A stretch of 8,113 nt of DNA from Planctomycetota bacterium (GTDB taxonomy: Bacteria; Planctomycetota; UBA11346), in the NCBI GenBank assembly GCA_947440715.1, contig CANETI010000104.1, forward strand, positions 1-8,113. The letters run 5' to 3'. Numbering within the stretch: the stretch's first letter is position 1; each line of letters starts with the position of its first letter. A program made the translations under genes and the position numbers. Below are positions 1-6,931 of the stretch, in pieces. Below the pieces are notes generated by a model. That model was not told where the DNA came from. It was given only the letters and a program-made list of their open reading frames with translations, and ran no database searches.

Positions 1-3000
1 AGTGATATACATTTTTAAGTTGTAAATTACCCGAAACTAACTCATCAATATTATCATAATAATAAAGCTGAAATAATTCAGGTCCGTGTCGAATGGCAAT
101 GAAACCAGCGAGCGGAAAGTCTGTGAGTAGACCGCCGTCAAGAGGAATGGCATCCAAGCCGACGGCAATAGGGGTCATGACGGTGGCATTGGCTTTTGCC
201 CAAATTTGATAGAAATGATTTGAATCACCGTCAGGGAATTTTTCCAACAGGGTGCCACCACCGCGCAACAAAGGCAGATCACCATTGCCAGATCCTAGGT
301 TGTGCAACGCGAAGCCACCAGGCATAACAGCATCGCCGATATTATGGGCTTCCATAATGGGAACGTTACTCCATGGCACAGTAATGTCATTTGCATCGGT
401 TCGTTGGCGACGAGCACGAACGCAGTCAATTAAAGCGCCATCAGCGTTAATGTTTTGATAACTAATATATTCTTTACCGATGCGAATAACGCCACGTGAG
501 GGCAATAATTTATTAATGGCAGCCGCACCAGTAATTATGCCCGTGTCGGTTGGAGCCAATGCTTCTAATTCAATTTTTTCAATCGCTAGAACAGACGACC
601 CGTCACTTGCAACTGAGCTATTAGGAATGCCATTTTTGAGACGCAGTGTTGGAACAGTAATATGATCACCAGCCTTGGTCATGGCATCACTTGGTAAGTT
701 ACTGACATCACGCCCCACTAAACCATTAACGATAATGGTCATGCCGCCCGGAAGATTACTGGTGAAGGCGCATTGAATGAGATGCCAATGTCCTTTCATG
801 AGCCCATTTGGTCCAACGTAATATCGGTGTTGAATTACAGACTGCGGCGATTTTTTCGCCATTTTACTGACGCCACCACTGCCTAGGCATTCAGTGCTTA
901 TATGAGGCAGGAATCCAGGTTTAATGGGCATACCAGTAATGTTGGAAACCCCTGTTGGACCATATGCCGCTTTTGGAATGTAAGGACCATAATCAGAAAA
1001 CTGAGGAATAGTTCCAGGATTGAGAATGAGGAACAGTTGTTTTGACGGTCCATCATATTGTAGACTGAAGCGGTTACTATAATAATTTGCGAGTATATCA
1101 GCTACATTGGTGATGCGGTTATCACGTGAGCCAACTGCTGAGTCGTTTTCTTCAATAGCACCACCAATATTGTTTATGGGGGTTTGCATATCAAATAATA
1201 CGATGTTCTTTGCGTCCCAATTTTCATCTGGTCGAATCCACAAACCAAATTGGCGACCAGCAATGGGTTTCATCGTACCATCGTTATTGTTATTATCGAC
1301 CTCACGTAAGAATCCTACATTTCGTTGATTTGGATAAGCTAGGACCTTATTCACTGTTAACCGCAACCCTTCAGGCGTGATTTCATTAACCGTATAATCG
1401 TTAGAGATCGGTGGCGATAAGGTTCCATTACTTGAAGATGCAGCGGTGGCTGACCCAGAAGCACCGCTAAAGGACACCGACCAATCACGTGCGATATGGC
1501 TAGCGGTGGGTAAAGATTTCAGCACAGCAGGCCGCAGTCCCGTCATTAATTCCGGATCGGTAGCGGTTGAGGGTGCAGCATCATTCTGTGGGTCATCGGG
1601 TAAGATATCGCTGATGCGTGGGTACGGTTCAGGAAAACTGGTGAGCAAACTGCCGTGTCGTTGTGCGATGAGGGTGTGCAGTTCGGATTGCTTGGCGTAG
1701 CGTTTTTCGAGCACTTCTTCTTGCGGCAATGCTTGCGCAACAACGCGATGTTGTTCATGCGCGGATTGATTGCCTGCAGGATCTGTGACTGTAGCAGCCG
1801 AATCGATAGTCACGACGCCGGTAGAACTGATGCTGAGCGGAGGAATATCTCTTGGGCCGATGGCGGTAACGGTGAGTCCTTCAGCAAGAAATACTCTATT
1901 GGTACTACCATTTACTTTGCGTTCGACGGATTCCAGAACGACTACGGCACTACGATTATTCGTTGGGAGGCTAGGGCTGCGATAAGAGATGATTTCAGAA
2001 AATCTGGTGGGAGTTGTAGGAGGGAACGTTGCATCAATGCCTTCTAAAATCGCAAAGCCATTTGCTGGGAATTGTTCAATTCCAGCGCCAAAAATACGTA
2101 TTCGAGTAACCCCAGCCTCAAGTACAGGAAGTCCTGGTGTAGTTGGTGCAATTTCATTAATTACCGAAGGACGTTCAGGGAGGAGTGATGAAAACTGATT
2201 CGCGCCATAATCTTTATCAGTAATATTTGAAGGCTGAACGCGACAAGTAGCAATTATAAAAGAGCGATTCATTGGAGTAAGCAAATCAAAACCAGTAACC
2301 GTCTGTTGCTGGGCATCTAGGCGAGAGGCGTTTTTGTTTTTAAGTTCAGTTAGCGTTGCAGGCGAAGGCGGCTTATTCTCATCGGGATTGGCTGGAGGCA
2401 GAGGGGGTTGATACGGAGTGGCTTGATTAATACCAAACAATACGGCGCGCACTTGGGCCGAAGTTTGGTGCAAATTAACCGCTGGTGGACTCGCTACAGT
2501 GATAGCTGTGTTTTCATTTGGTGCGGTAATAGACCAGCCCGCAGTAGAAAAAGTTTTTTGAACTCCCGTGCTATCGGTTGCCAGCAGAGTTGATCCACTA
2601 CCGAGTAATGATGCGACCGGCGGAAAGGCAATTAATTTTCCAGGCGCTACACTATCGAGGGCTAGGCTCCCAGATATTATATTAGTTCCAATATCTATCT
2701 GACCATTGCGACCAAGGCCAAGTGGATAAAGTGTCAAATGAGGTTTTAACAACGCGAGTTCAGCCGGAGATAGGCCAGGGCGGTGTTTTGTTACGCCGGT
2801 GGGTGGCAGTGCTTGAAGTAATTGATCAAGATGGGTGATTCGTCCGGTCAGCAAATCAAACCGTAGTCGCGTTAACGCTGAGGCTAATTGAAAATGATCA
2901 GATTTTAATGGAGCATCACTATCCCAATCTTGGATCCCGACCACGCTAAGCAATTGATGCCATGCTTCGGCATCAAGATAATTCGGATCTAATTTCCCAG

Positions 3001-3658
3001 ACTCATCTTCTATAGAAAACCCAACAATGGCGGGCCCAGGTCCGGTAAAGGTAAATTGATTGCGGAGGGGATCATTAGCTATAGGTGGGACTGACTCCTT
3101 ACGCGTGTCGAAATCAATTCGATTACTTCCATAAGCGGATTGACGAATATTGGTTTTGGGATCATCAAATACTAAATCTTCCCACAGCGCGCTCCAATCA
3201 TTTATACGCATACCGTTGCCGGTTTGATGATTTTTCATGGCGCTGGCAGCGGCAGCGATGCCCATATTTTGCGCCGAATCTTGTCCTACGCTGGCTAAGC
3301 GTTCATGGGCATAACTGCGCGTCCCAGATAAACTGCCAGACTGGGTGAATAAAAATGGCAGGCCAAGCATGAGCATGGCCGCGAGAATAACGATGGCGAT
3401 GATGAGGGCGGCGCCAGTTCGGGAATGACTCGTGCCAATGTGGTAAAGATGAGCATTTGAAACTTTGCACCCCGCACCACGAACCCTGTATTTTTTTTCA
3501 CTTCGATTTGAACAAGAGGAACGGAGGAACGGAGGAGAAAAAACAGCATGCCTCATTCTTTTTCTTTCTGGTATTCCTCCGTTTCTCCGTTCCTCCTGTT
3601 CATCTTCTTTTGATTGAGGCACAGCGGATCTGGAATTAATATCATACGGAAATTTCAT
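1..3658 (-). CDS. Giant GspK-like minor pseudopilin with LamG-like domain (3' end beyond window)
   Basis: The frame is open without a stop for 1219 codons from ATG 3658 to the left edge, so the C-terminus is missing. Residues 83-104 form one hydrophobic helix (GAALIIAIVILAAMLMLG...), preceded by an Arg/Thr/Gly junction like a prepilin leader. Position +5 is not Glu, as in GspK proteins. Residues 218-222 read DESGK followed by LDPNY, the hallmark of GspK after its first beta region. A LamG/concanavalin-like domain is likely at about 800-985 (FGLWIRPDE, then WHLIQCAF and GMTIIVNG). Motifs of the form EIISYR (about 553) and EYISYQ (1063) occur. GspK proteins are usually about 300-350 residues, so this is at least 3.5 times that size. 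I infer a pseudopilus-tip protein displayed at the envelope. The start is set by the ATGA overlap with the upstream gene; the alternative ATG at 3556 also keeps the helix. The leader of about 82 residues is abnormally long and partly encoded by a repeat. The family call is good; the exact function is unknown. Confidence 0.8.
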   Translation of the reverse strand, partial: MKFPYDINSRSAVPQSKEDEQEERRNGGIPERKRMRHAVFSPPFLRSSCSNRSEKKYRVRGAGCKVSNAHLYHIGTSHSRTGAALIIAIVILAAMLMLGLPFLFTQSGSLSGTRSYAHERLASVGQDSAQNMGIAAAASAMKNHQTGNGMRINDWSALWEDLVFDDPKTNIRQSAYGSNRIDFDTRKESVPPIANDPLRNQFTFTGPGPAIVGFSIEDESGKLDPNYLDAEAWHQLLSVVGIQDWDSDAPLKSDHFQLASALTRLRFDLLTGRITHLDQLLQALPPTGVTKHRPGLSPAELALLKPHLTLYPLGLGRNGQIDIGTNIISGSLALDSVAPGKLIAFPPVASLLGSGSTLLATDSTGVQKTFSTAGWSITAPNENTAITVASPPAVNLHQTSAQVRAVLFGINQATPYQPPLPPANPDENKPPSPATLTELKNKNASRLDAQQQTVTGFDLLTPMNRSFIIATCRVQPSNITDKDYGANQFSSLLPERPSVINEIAPTTPGLPVLEAGVTRIRIFGAGIEQFPANGFAILEGIDATFPPTTPTRFSEIISYRSPSLPTNNRSAVVVLESVERKVNGSTNRVFLAEGLTVTAIGPRDIPPLSISSTGVVTIDSAATVTDPAGNQSAHEQHRVVAQALPQEEVLEKRYAKQSELHTLIAQRHGSLLTSFPEPYPRISDILPDDPQNDAAPSTATDPELMTGLRPAVLKSLPTASHIARDWSVSFSGASGSATAASSSNGTLSPPISNDYTVNEITPEGLRLTVNKVLAYPNQRNVGFLREVDNNNNDGTMKPIAGRQFGLWIRPDENWDAKNIVLFDMQTPINNIGGAIEENDSAVGSRDNRITNVADILANYYSNRFSLQYDGPSKQLFLILNPGTIPQFSDYGPYIPKAAYGPTGVSNITGMPIKPGFLPHISTECLGSGGVSKMAKKSPQSVIQHRYYVGPNGLMKGHWHLIQCAFTSNLPGGMTIIVNGLVGRDVSNLPSDAMTKAGDHITVPTLRLKNGIPNSSVASDGSSVLAIEKIELEALAPTDTGIITGAAAINKLLPSRGVIRIGKEYISYQNINADGALIDCVRARRQRTDANDITVPWSNVPIMEAHNIGDAVMPGGFALHNLGSGNGDLPLLRGGGTLLEKFPDGDSNHFYQIWAKANATVMTPIAVGLDAIPLDGGLLTDFPLAGFIAIRHGPELFQLYYYDNIDELVSGNLQLKNVYH
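3510..3601. repeat. Imperfect palindrome (27-nt arms, 38-nt loop) inside the 5' end of the giant pseudopilin gene
   Basis: The left arm at 3510-3536 (gaacaagaggaacggagg...) and right arm at 3575-3601 match as reverse complements at 25 of 27 positions. The arms contain tandem ACGGAGGA units. The 38-base loop holds no gene. Read on the minus strand it is fully open in the gene's frame and encodes about residues 20-50, a charged EDEQEERR-type stretch and then a basic/proline segment, unlike anything expected ahead of a pilin helix. The design is that of a REP- or MITE-like intergenic palindrome. Copies elsewhere in the genome cannot be seen from here. Confidence 0.85.
3597..3637. repeat. Dispersed 41-bp repeat, copy 1 (flank of the palindrome)
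   Basis: The segment begins tgttcatcttcttttgatt and ends gatctggaatt. It matches 6931-6971 at 34 of 41 positions, with the first 19 and the last 11 bases identical. It directly continues the right arm of the palindrome and lies inside the giant pseudopilin gene, encoding about residues 8-21. Confidence 0.85.
3655..3658 (-). promoter_or_regulatory. ATGA stop-start overlap coupling the two pseudopilin genes
   Basis: On the minus strand the last codons of the 466-residue gene read CCA TGA, and the ATG of the giant gene shares two bases of that TGA. Such an overlap normally lets the terminating ribosome restart and keeps the two products in proportion. It also argues that the ATG at 3658 is the ancestral start, even though a repeat now lies between it and the membrane helix. 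Confidence 0.75.
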
Positions 3659-5055
3659 GGCTGGCTTCCTGGGCGCACCAACGAACTGCTGACTCTGCCA
3701 TCTAATCCGATATCAATGGTAACGTTTTGCAACGAACCTGGGACTAGTCGCTGTGATAGCGTGATGGTGGCATCATCGGGACTTATAAGGCGCTTTCTTT
3801 TTTTAGAAATATTATCTGAATCTACATATGTTTCTTCAATAATTTTGTAGTCTGTTTGGTCATTTACGGCACGTTTGTTCGTATCGTCATCGCGGTAGAC
3901 TTCCACGCGCCCGTCGCTGTGGCATAAGATGCGATAACCAAGTGCGGGATCGGGTTTACCATTAATACCGTTGACCAAAACGACGCCACCAGGGAGATCG
4001 CCGACCTCGCTGGTGCCGAGTCGGTACAAGCGAATATCGTCCATGGGACAATTGGCAAAAGTTCGAGGCGGTACGGTTGATGGATCAAGAATTGCTTGTC
4101 CAATATAAACAAAAGAGGCAGCCCTAAGCATGCTGGGAACATTGCCACGGTATACTGCAATTCGTTGCCCATCGGCAAAAAGCATCAAGCGTTCCCCATC
4201 GTATAGCAGACCAATTTCGACCCAACGATTGGGAATTATGACATTGGTTAGGTTATAATTAATTGTTCCATTTGGTTCATTATATTTTTCGATGGCGGTT
4301 TGAGGTGCACGTTGTTTTTCAATATCATCGCGAGCTAAAGGACGATCATTCGGGTTGACCGATGACACGGTGGTTAGTGTCTGACCGACTAATCCTTGAA
4401 CCCATCCCTGGACTTCCCAAGTGGTAATTTGTGTTCCGTCTGGTGTATTAATTAAAACGCCATTTAATGTTAAACCACATTGGCTATTTTTTTTCTCATC
4501 GCTGTCGCCTACCAGTAATAGCGGGATATCATGAGTGCTTCCTTGGGCGGCAGGTGGTTTCACCTGACAGGCGATGTAGAAACCTTCGCTGCGATTCGGT
4601 CTAACCAATGACTGTCCACGTTTGAATTCATAGTCATCTGAAGAAATAGGGTATTCTTTGCTGGCCATTTTTCCATTGCCGCTGCGTCCAATTACCCAGC
4701 CAAGGTCTTTGCCCAATGCATTAATATTTGGCAGAGGTTTCCCATCAAACGTCTCCCCCAAAACCGGCACCCGCGTCACGCCGCTGACACGGGCGCCAAT
4801 CACTTGGGACCCTTCGACGATGGAGACGATGTGTAATTCGACCGGGGCATTATTCGAGCGCGCGGTATGTCGTGCTTGGCGAATGGCATCGGCCAAGACG
4901 TGCTCGGCGGCTAATAATCGATTGCTGTCGCGATTACGAAATAACGAACTGAGCACCAGTCCCGCCATCACCGCAACAATACCGATTACCACCAGCAACT
5001 CGACTAACGAGAAGCCACGTCGCATTGACGGTAAAAAGTGTGATGACAAGGGCAT
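3655..5055 (-). CDS. Prepilin-type pseudopilin (GspH-like) with inserted LamG-like domain
   Basis: This 466-residue protein starts with a short basic leader ending in RRG at 12-14, followed by FSLVELLVVIGIVAVMAGLV. Cleavage after Gly14 leaves Phe at +1 and Glu19 at +5, the signature processed by prepilin peptidase. Residues 15-36 form the membrane and polymerisation helix, continued by an amphipathic stretch with LLAAEHVLADAIRQAR, typical of GspH/FimT. Residues about 155-346 look like a LamG/ConA-like jelly roll: GFYIACQVKPPA at the start, then NRWVEIGLLYDGERLMLFADGQ and the closing MDDIRLYRLG. Residues about 355-466 return to a pilin-like beta segment (GYRILCHSDGRVEVYRDD, then IDIGLDGRVSSS), suggesting the LamG-like part is an insertion. 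The product probably sits in a periplasm-spanning pseudopilus. No clear Shine-Dalgarno precedes ATG 5055 or the second in-frame ATG at 5025 (MRRGFS), so the start is uncertain by ten residues. It is the first gene of the leftward unit and is coupled to the next. Confidence 0.87.
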   Translation of the reverse strand: MPLSSHFLPSMRRGFSLVELLVVIGIVAVMAGLVLSSLFRNRDSNRLLAAEHVLADAIRQARHTARSNNAPVELHIVSIVEGSQVIGARVSGVTRVPVLGETFDGKPLPNINALGKDLGWVIGRSGNGKMASKEYPISSDDYEFKRGQSLVRPNRSEGFYIACQVKPPAAQGSTHDIPLLLVGDSDEKKNSQCGLTLNGVLINTPDGTQITTWEVQGWVQGLVGQTLTTVSSVNPNDRPLARDDIEKQRAPQTAIEKYNEPNGTINYNLTNVIIPNRWVEIGLLYDGERLMLFADGQRIAVYRGNVPSMLRAASFVYIGQAILDPSTVPPRTFANCPMDDIRLYRLGTSEVGDLPGGVVLVNGINGKPDPALGYRILCHSDGRVEVYRDDDTNKRAVNDQTDYKIIEETYVDSDNISKKRKRLISPDDATITLSQRLVPGSLQNVTIDIGLDGRVSSSLVRPGSQP

Positions 5056-5123
5056 AGGGTTTAGACGCTTAAGAGAGCGATGAGCAGGACGTTAGGATTG
5101 TTGGAGGGGAGGGGAAGCCGTGT

Positions 5124-5294
5124 TCGAAGGTCCGACGTCGCACTTCAAAGACGGACGACTGAAGAAGTGGATTTGTTCAGTTGGTCAGGCTACTTGATAG
5201 CTACAGTTGTCCAAATGCCCAATACGGCAAACCGTCCCATCCACAGCCATTAGGGTTGAAAAGACGTCGGACATCGGACCTTCGGACGTCGGAC
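5124..5294. repeat. GACGTCGGAC inverted/direct repeat cluster in the divergent spacer
   Basis: GACGTCGGAC occurs twice in direct orientation (5263-5272 and 5285-5294), and its reverse complement GTCCGACGTC lies at 5130-5139. The flank GAAGGTCCGA at 5127-5136 is also reverse-complemented at 5274-5283. The arms therefore bracket about 120 bases as an interrupted inverted repeat. The interior has a CACTTC/GAAGTG hairpin (5141-5146 with 5164-5169) and a small ACGG-CAAA-CCGT hairpin (5224-5235), but no gene. It may be a small palindromic mobile remnant or a binding region. Promoters for both divergent genes should lie in or beside this spacer (5056-5347), but I see no convincing -35/-10 pair. Confidence 0.65.
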
Positions 5295-5298
5295 TAAT

Positions 5299-5319
5299 CT
5301 CAAGCGAATCCGACTTGAG
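5299..5319 (+). other. Small hairpin upstream of the riboswitch
   Basis: CTCAAG at 5299-5304 and CTTGAG at 5314-5319 are perfect complements around a nine-base loop. It lies about 30 bases before the first helix of the ZTP element. It could be part of the leader RNA or an operator-like dyad; nothing in the sequence decides between them. Confidence 0.4.
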
Positions 5320-5347
5320 CCGCGCAAACCAAGCCCACACTCCCGCG

Positions 5348-5441
5348 CCAGAGACGACTGGTGCTACGCCGCTTTGCGGCTGACGCGGGTAACCGCGAGG
5401 GAGTCTCTGGATCACTGATCCCTTTGCCGCGCGCCTGGGCA
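5348..5441 (+). ncRNA. ZTP (pfl-type) riboswitch upstream of glyA
   Basis: The order of elements matches the pfl/ZTP aptamer as I know it. P1 is CCAGAGAC (5348-5355) paired perfectly with GTCTCTGG (5403-5410). The conserved ACTGG follows at 5357-5361. P2 is CGCGG-GTAA-CCGCG at 5384-5397. The conserved GGGAG at 5399-5403 leads into the P1 return strand. After a linker comes the conserved 3' module GCGCCTGGGCA (5431-5441), close to the family's CCGCCTGGGCA. Between ACTGG and P2 lies an extra hairpin GCCGC-TTT-GCGGC (5368-5380), where the family tolerates variable insertions. The linker holds GGATC-ACT-GATCC (5409-5421), which shares two bases with P1. ZTP (or ZMP) accumulates when 10-formyl-tetrahydrofolate is short, and the family commonly precedes glyA, folD and purH. 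Here it should raise glyA expression. The identification rests on motif and structure by eye. Confidence 0.87.
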
Positions 5442-5484
5442 CCCCACCAACCGCCACCGCTGTAACGCTGCGTGGCCTTTGTTT

Positions 5485-5496
5485 AGGAGCTGCCCA
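5485..5496 (+). promoter_or_regulatory. glyA ribosome binding site, probable riboswitch-controlled
   Basis: AGGAG at 5485-5489 is a strong Shine-Dalgarno site six bases before ATG 5496. The stretch TGCCCA at 5491-5496, which ends on the A of the start codon, is the reverse complement of TGGGCA at 5436-5441 in the last helix of the riboswitch. Pairing between them would hide the initiation region when the ligand-bound helix is not formed. A weak GCCAC/GTGGC stem (5453-5457 with 5472-5476) followed by CTTTGTTT could instead be a poor attenuator. Confidence 0.55.
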
Positions 5497-6803
5497 TGGC
5501 CATCCAACAATCCCGAGTGTCCGAAATTAGCCAACTTTACCGCGTGTCCCATACGGCGCGTCGATCGTTAGCTGATGTTGATCCGGCCGTTGCCAGCATC
5601 ATTGATGCGGAATGGCAACGTCAGCAATTCACCATCGAATTAATTGCATCAGAAAATATTGTTTCAACGGCAGTGCTCGAAGCACAGGGTTCCGTGCTGA
5701 CCAATAAATATGCTGAAGGTTATCCCGGCCGTCGTTATTACGGTGGTTGTGAAGAAGTCGATAAAGTGGAAGAATTAGCCAAAGCCCGCGCACAACAATT
5801 ATTCAAAACGGATTACGCCGTAAACGTGCAACCACATTCTGGTTCGCAAGCCAACATGGCCGTGTACATGGCAGCCGGTTTGCAAAAAGGCGACAAAGTG
5901 TTGGGCATGTCATTGGATCACGGCGGCCACTTAACCCATGGTTATAAATTAAATTTCTCAGGACTTGATTACACCATCGCCAGTTATGGTGTCACCGAAG
6001 GTCAACAAGCGATTGATTATGATGTATTGGAAGCGCAGGCGATTGAGTTCCAGCCGAAAATGATCATTGCCGGCGCGTCGAATTATTCGCGCATCTTGGA
6101 TTTTCCTCGATTTGCTGCCATTGCCAAAAAAGTCGGCGCCATTTTGTTCGTCGATATGGCACACATTGCTGGTTTAGTCGCCACTGGTCATCATCCCAGC
6201 CCGTTTGGCCATGCGGATTTTGTCACCACCACCACCCATAAAACCTTGCGCGGCCCACGCGGCGGAATGATTTTCTCGCGTTCAGTTGAACACGCGAAAA
6301 AGGTCAACAGCCGGGTATTCCCAGGTATTCAAGGTGGCCCTTTAATGCATGTGATCGCAGCGAAAGCCGTCGCATTTGGCGAAGCGCTGAAGCCAGAATT
6401 TACCGAATATATGGGCCGAGTTAAAGCCAGCGCACACGCCATGGCCGAAGAATTCAAACGCCTCGGTTGGTCGGTGGTTAGCAACGGTACTGATAACCAT
6501 TTATTCTCGCTCAACGTCATGAGCTTTGGCGTCACCGGCAAAGACGCTGAAGATCAATTACACACGGTCGGCATTACCGTGAATAAAAATTTAATTCCCT
6601 TTGATCAACAACCAGCGCAATTAGGTAGCGGCATTCGCATCGGAACGCCAGCCGTGTGTTCACGCGGCTTTGGCCCAACTGAAGTGGTGAAAATTGCCGG
6701 ATTAATGGATCGTGCGTTGAAGGCCAAAGGCGATGCCGCAATTATTGCTGATGTGCGCGCACAAGCCAAAGACCTGTGCCAAAAATTCCCAATTTATCAA
6801 TGA
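5496..6803 (+). CDS. glyA: Serine hydroxymethyltransferase
   Basis: The cytosolic PLP enzyme converts serine and tetrahydrofolate to glycine and 5,10-methylene-THF, feeding purine, thymidylate and methionine synthesis. The 435-residue product carries the family motifs in order: ELIASEN (48-54), TNKYAEGYPGRRYYGGCE (69-86), QPHSGSQAN (112-120), HGGHLTHG (142-149), VDMAHIAGL (219-227) with Asp220 and His223 at the cofactor, TTTTHKTLRGPRGG (244-257) with Lys249 as the Schiff-base lysine, FPGIQGGP (275-282), and GSGIRIGTPA (377-386) with Arg381 for the substrate carboxylate. It is some 18 residues longer than the E. coli enzyme, all of it at the N-terminus. No other in-frame ATG exists before residue 121, and AGGAG sits six bases upstream, so the start is firm. 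It appears monocistronic: a riboswitch leader precedes it and a strong terminator follows. Nothing suggests damage. Confidence 0.98.
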   Translation: MAIQQSRVSEISQLYRVSHTARRSLADVDPAVASIIDAEWQRQQFTIELIASENIVSTAVLEAQGSVLTNKYAEGYPGRRYYGGCEEVDKVEELAKARAQQLFKTDYAVNVQPHSGSQANMAVYMAAGLQKGDKVLGMSLDHGGHLTHGYKLNFSGLDYTIASYGVTEGQQAIDYDVLEAQAIEFQPKMIIAGASNYSRILDFPRFAAIAKKVGAILFVDMAHIAGLVATGHHPSPFGHADFVTTTTHKTLRGPRGGMIFSRSVEHAKKVNSRVFPGIQGGPLMHVIAAKAVAFGEALKPEFTEYMGRVKASAHAMAEEFKRLGWSVVSNGTDNHLFSLNVMSFGVTGKDAEDQLHTVGITVNKNLIPFDQQPAQLGSGIRIGTPAVCSRGFGPTEVVKIAGLMDRALKAKGDAAIIADVRAQAKDLCQKFPIYQ

Positions 6804-6836
6804 ATCATGAGCGCTGAGATGCGCTAAATCACGCGC

Positions 6837-6874
6837 AATGGCGGCTCAGGTAATCCTGTGCCGCCATTTTTTTT
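6837..6874 (+). terminator. Intrinsic terminator of glyA
   Basis: AATGGCGGC (6837-6845) pairs with GCCGCCATT (6860-6868). After a single T/T mismatch, CAGG pairs with CCTG around a TAAT loop. Eight T residues follow at 6867-6874. The stem begins 33 bases after the glyA stop. A smaller AGCGC/GCGCT hairpin (6810-6825) lies between stop and terminator. Confidence 0.93.
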
Positions 6875-6879
6875 GCATC

Positions 6880-6931
6880 ACAGCCTAGCCGAGTCGATAA
6901 CGAACCTTTGGTTCCGGCTCGGCTGGGCTGT
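6880..6931. repeat. Long imperfect intergenic hairpin joined to the dispersed repeat
   Basis: Three paired blocks stack in order: ACAGCC (6880-6885) with GGCTGT (6926-6931), AGCCGAG (6887-6893) with CTCGGCT (6918-6924), and GAACC (6902-6906) with GGTTC (6910-6914) around TTT. A U-G wobble bridges the first two blocks. It is not followed by a T tract, and the glyA terminator is already upstream, so it is more likely a repeat-type palindrome than a terminator. Its right arm abuts copy 2 of the 41-bp repeat. Confidence 0.75.

Noticed and set aside
1655..2047. Open frame of 130 codons on the plus strand
   Set aside because: It is the antisense shadow of the long minus-strand pseudopilin frame, whose translation is coherent throughout.
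3295..3549. Alternative minus-strand frame of 84 codons at the pseudopilin 5' end
   Set aside because: It runs in a different frame from the helix and the DESGK region and ends early. It might matter only if slippage in the A8 run occurred, which is unsupported.
4658..5083. Open frame of 141 codons on the plus strand, overlapping the pseudopilin start
   Set aside because: It is antisense to the prepilin signal and helix, which are unmistakable; the plus-strand translation has no recognisable feature.
5170..5215. Possible sigma-70 promoter (TTGGTC or TTGATA-like hexamers) for glyA
   Set aside because: Hexamer matches and spacing are poor, so no promoter is claimed.
5185..5457. Open frame of 90 codons on the minus strand across the glyA leader
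   Set aside because: It lies antisense to the riboswitch, has a low-complexity composition driven by structured RNA and shows no family motif.
6880..6931. Second terminator for glyA or a bidirectional terminator
   Set aside because: No T tract follows the stem on either strand, the stem is interrupted, and a strong terminator already precedes it. A repeat-type palindrome fits better.
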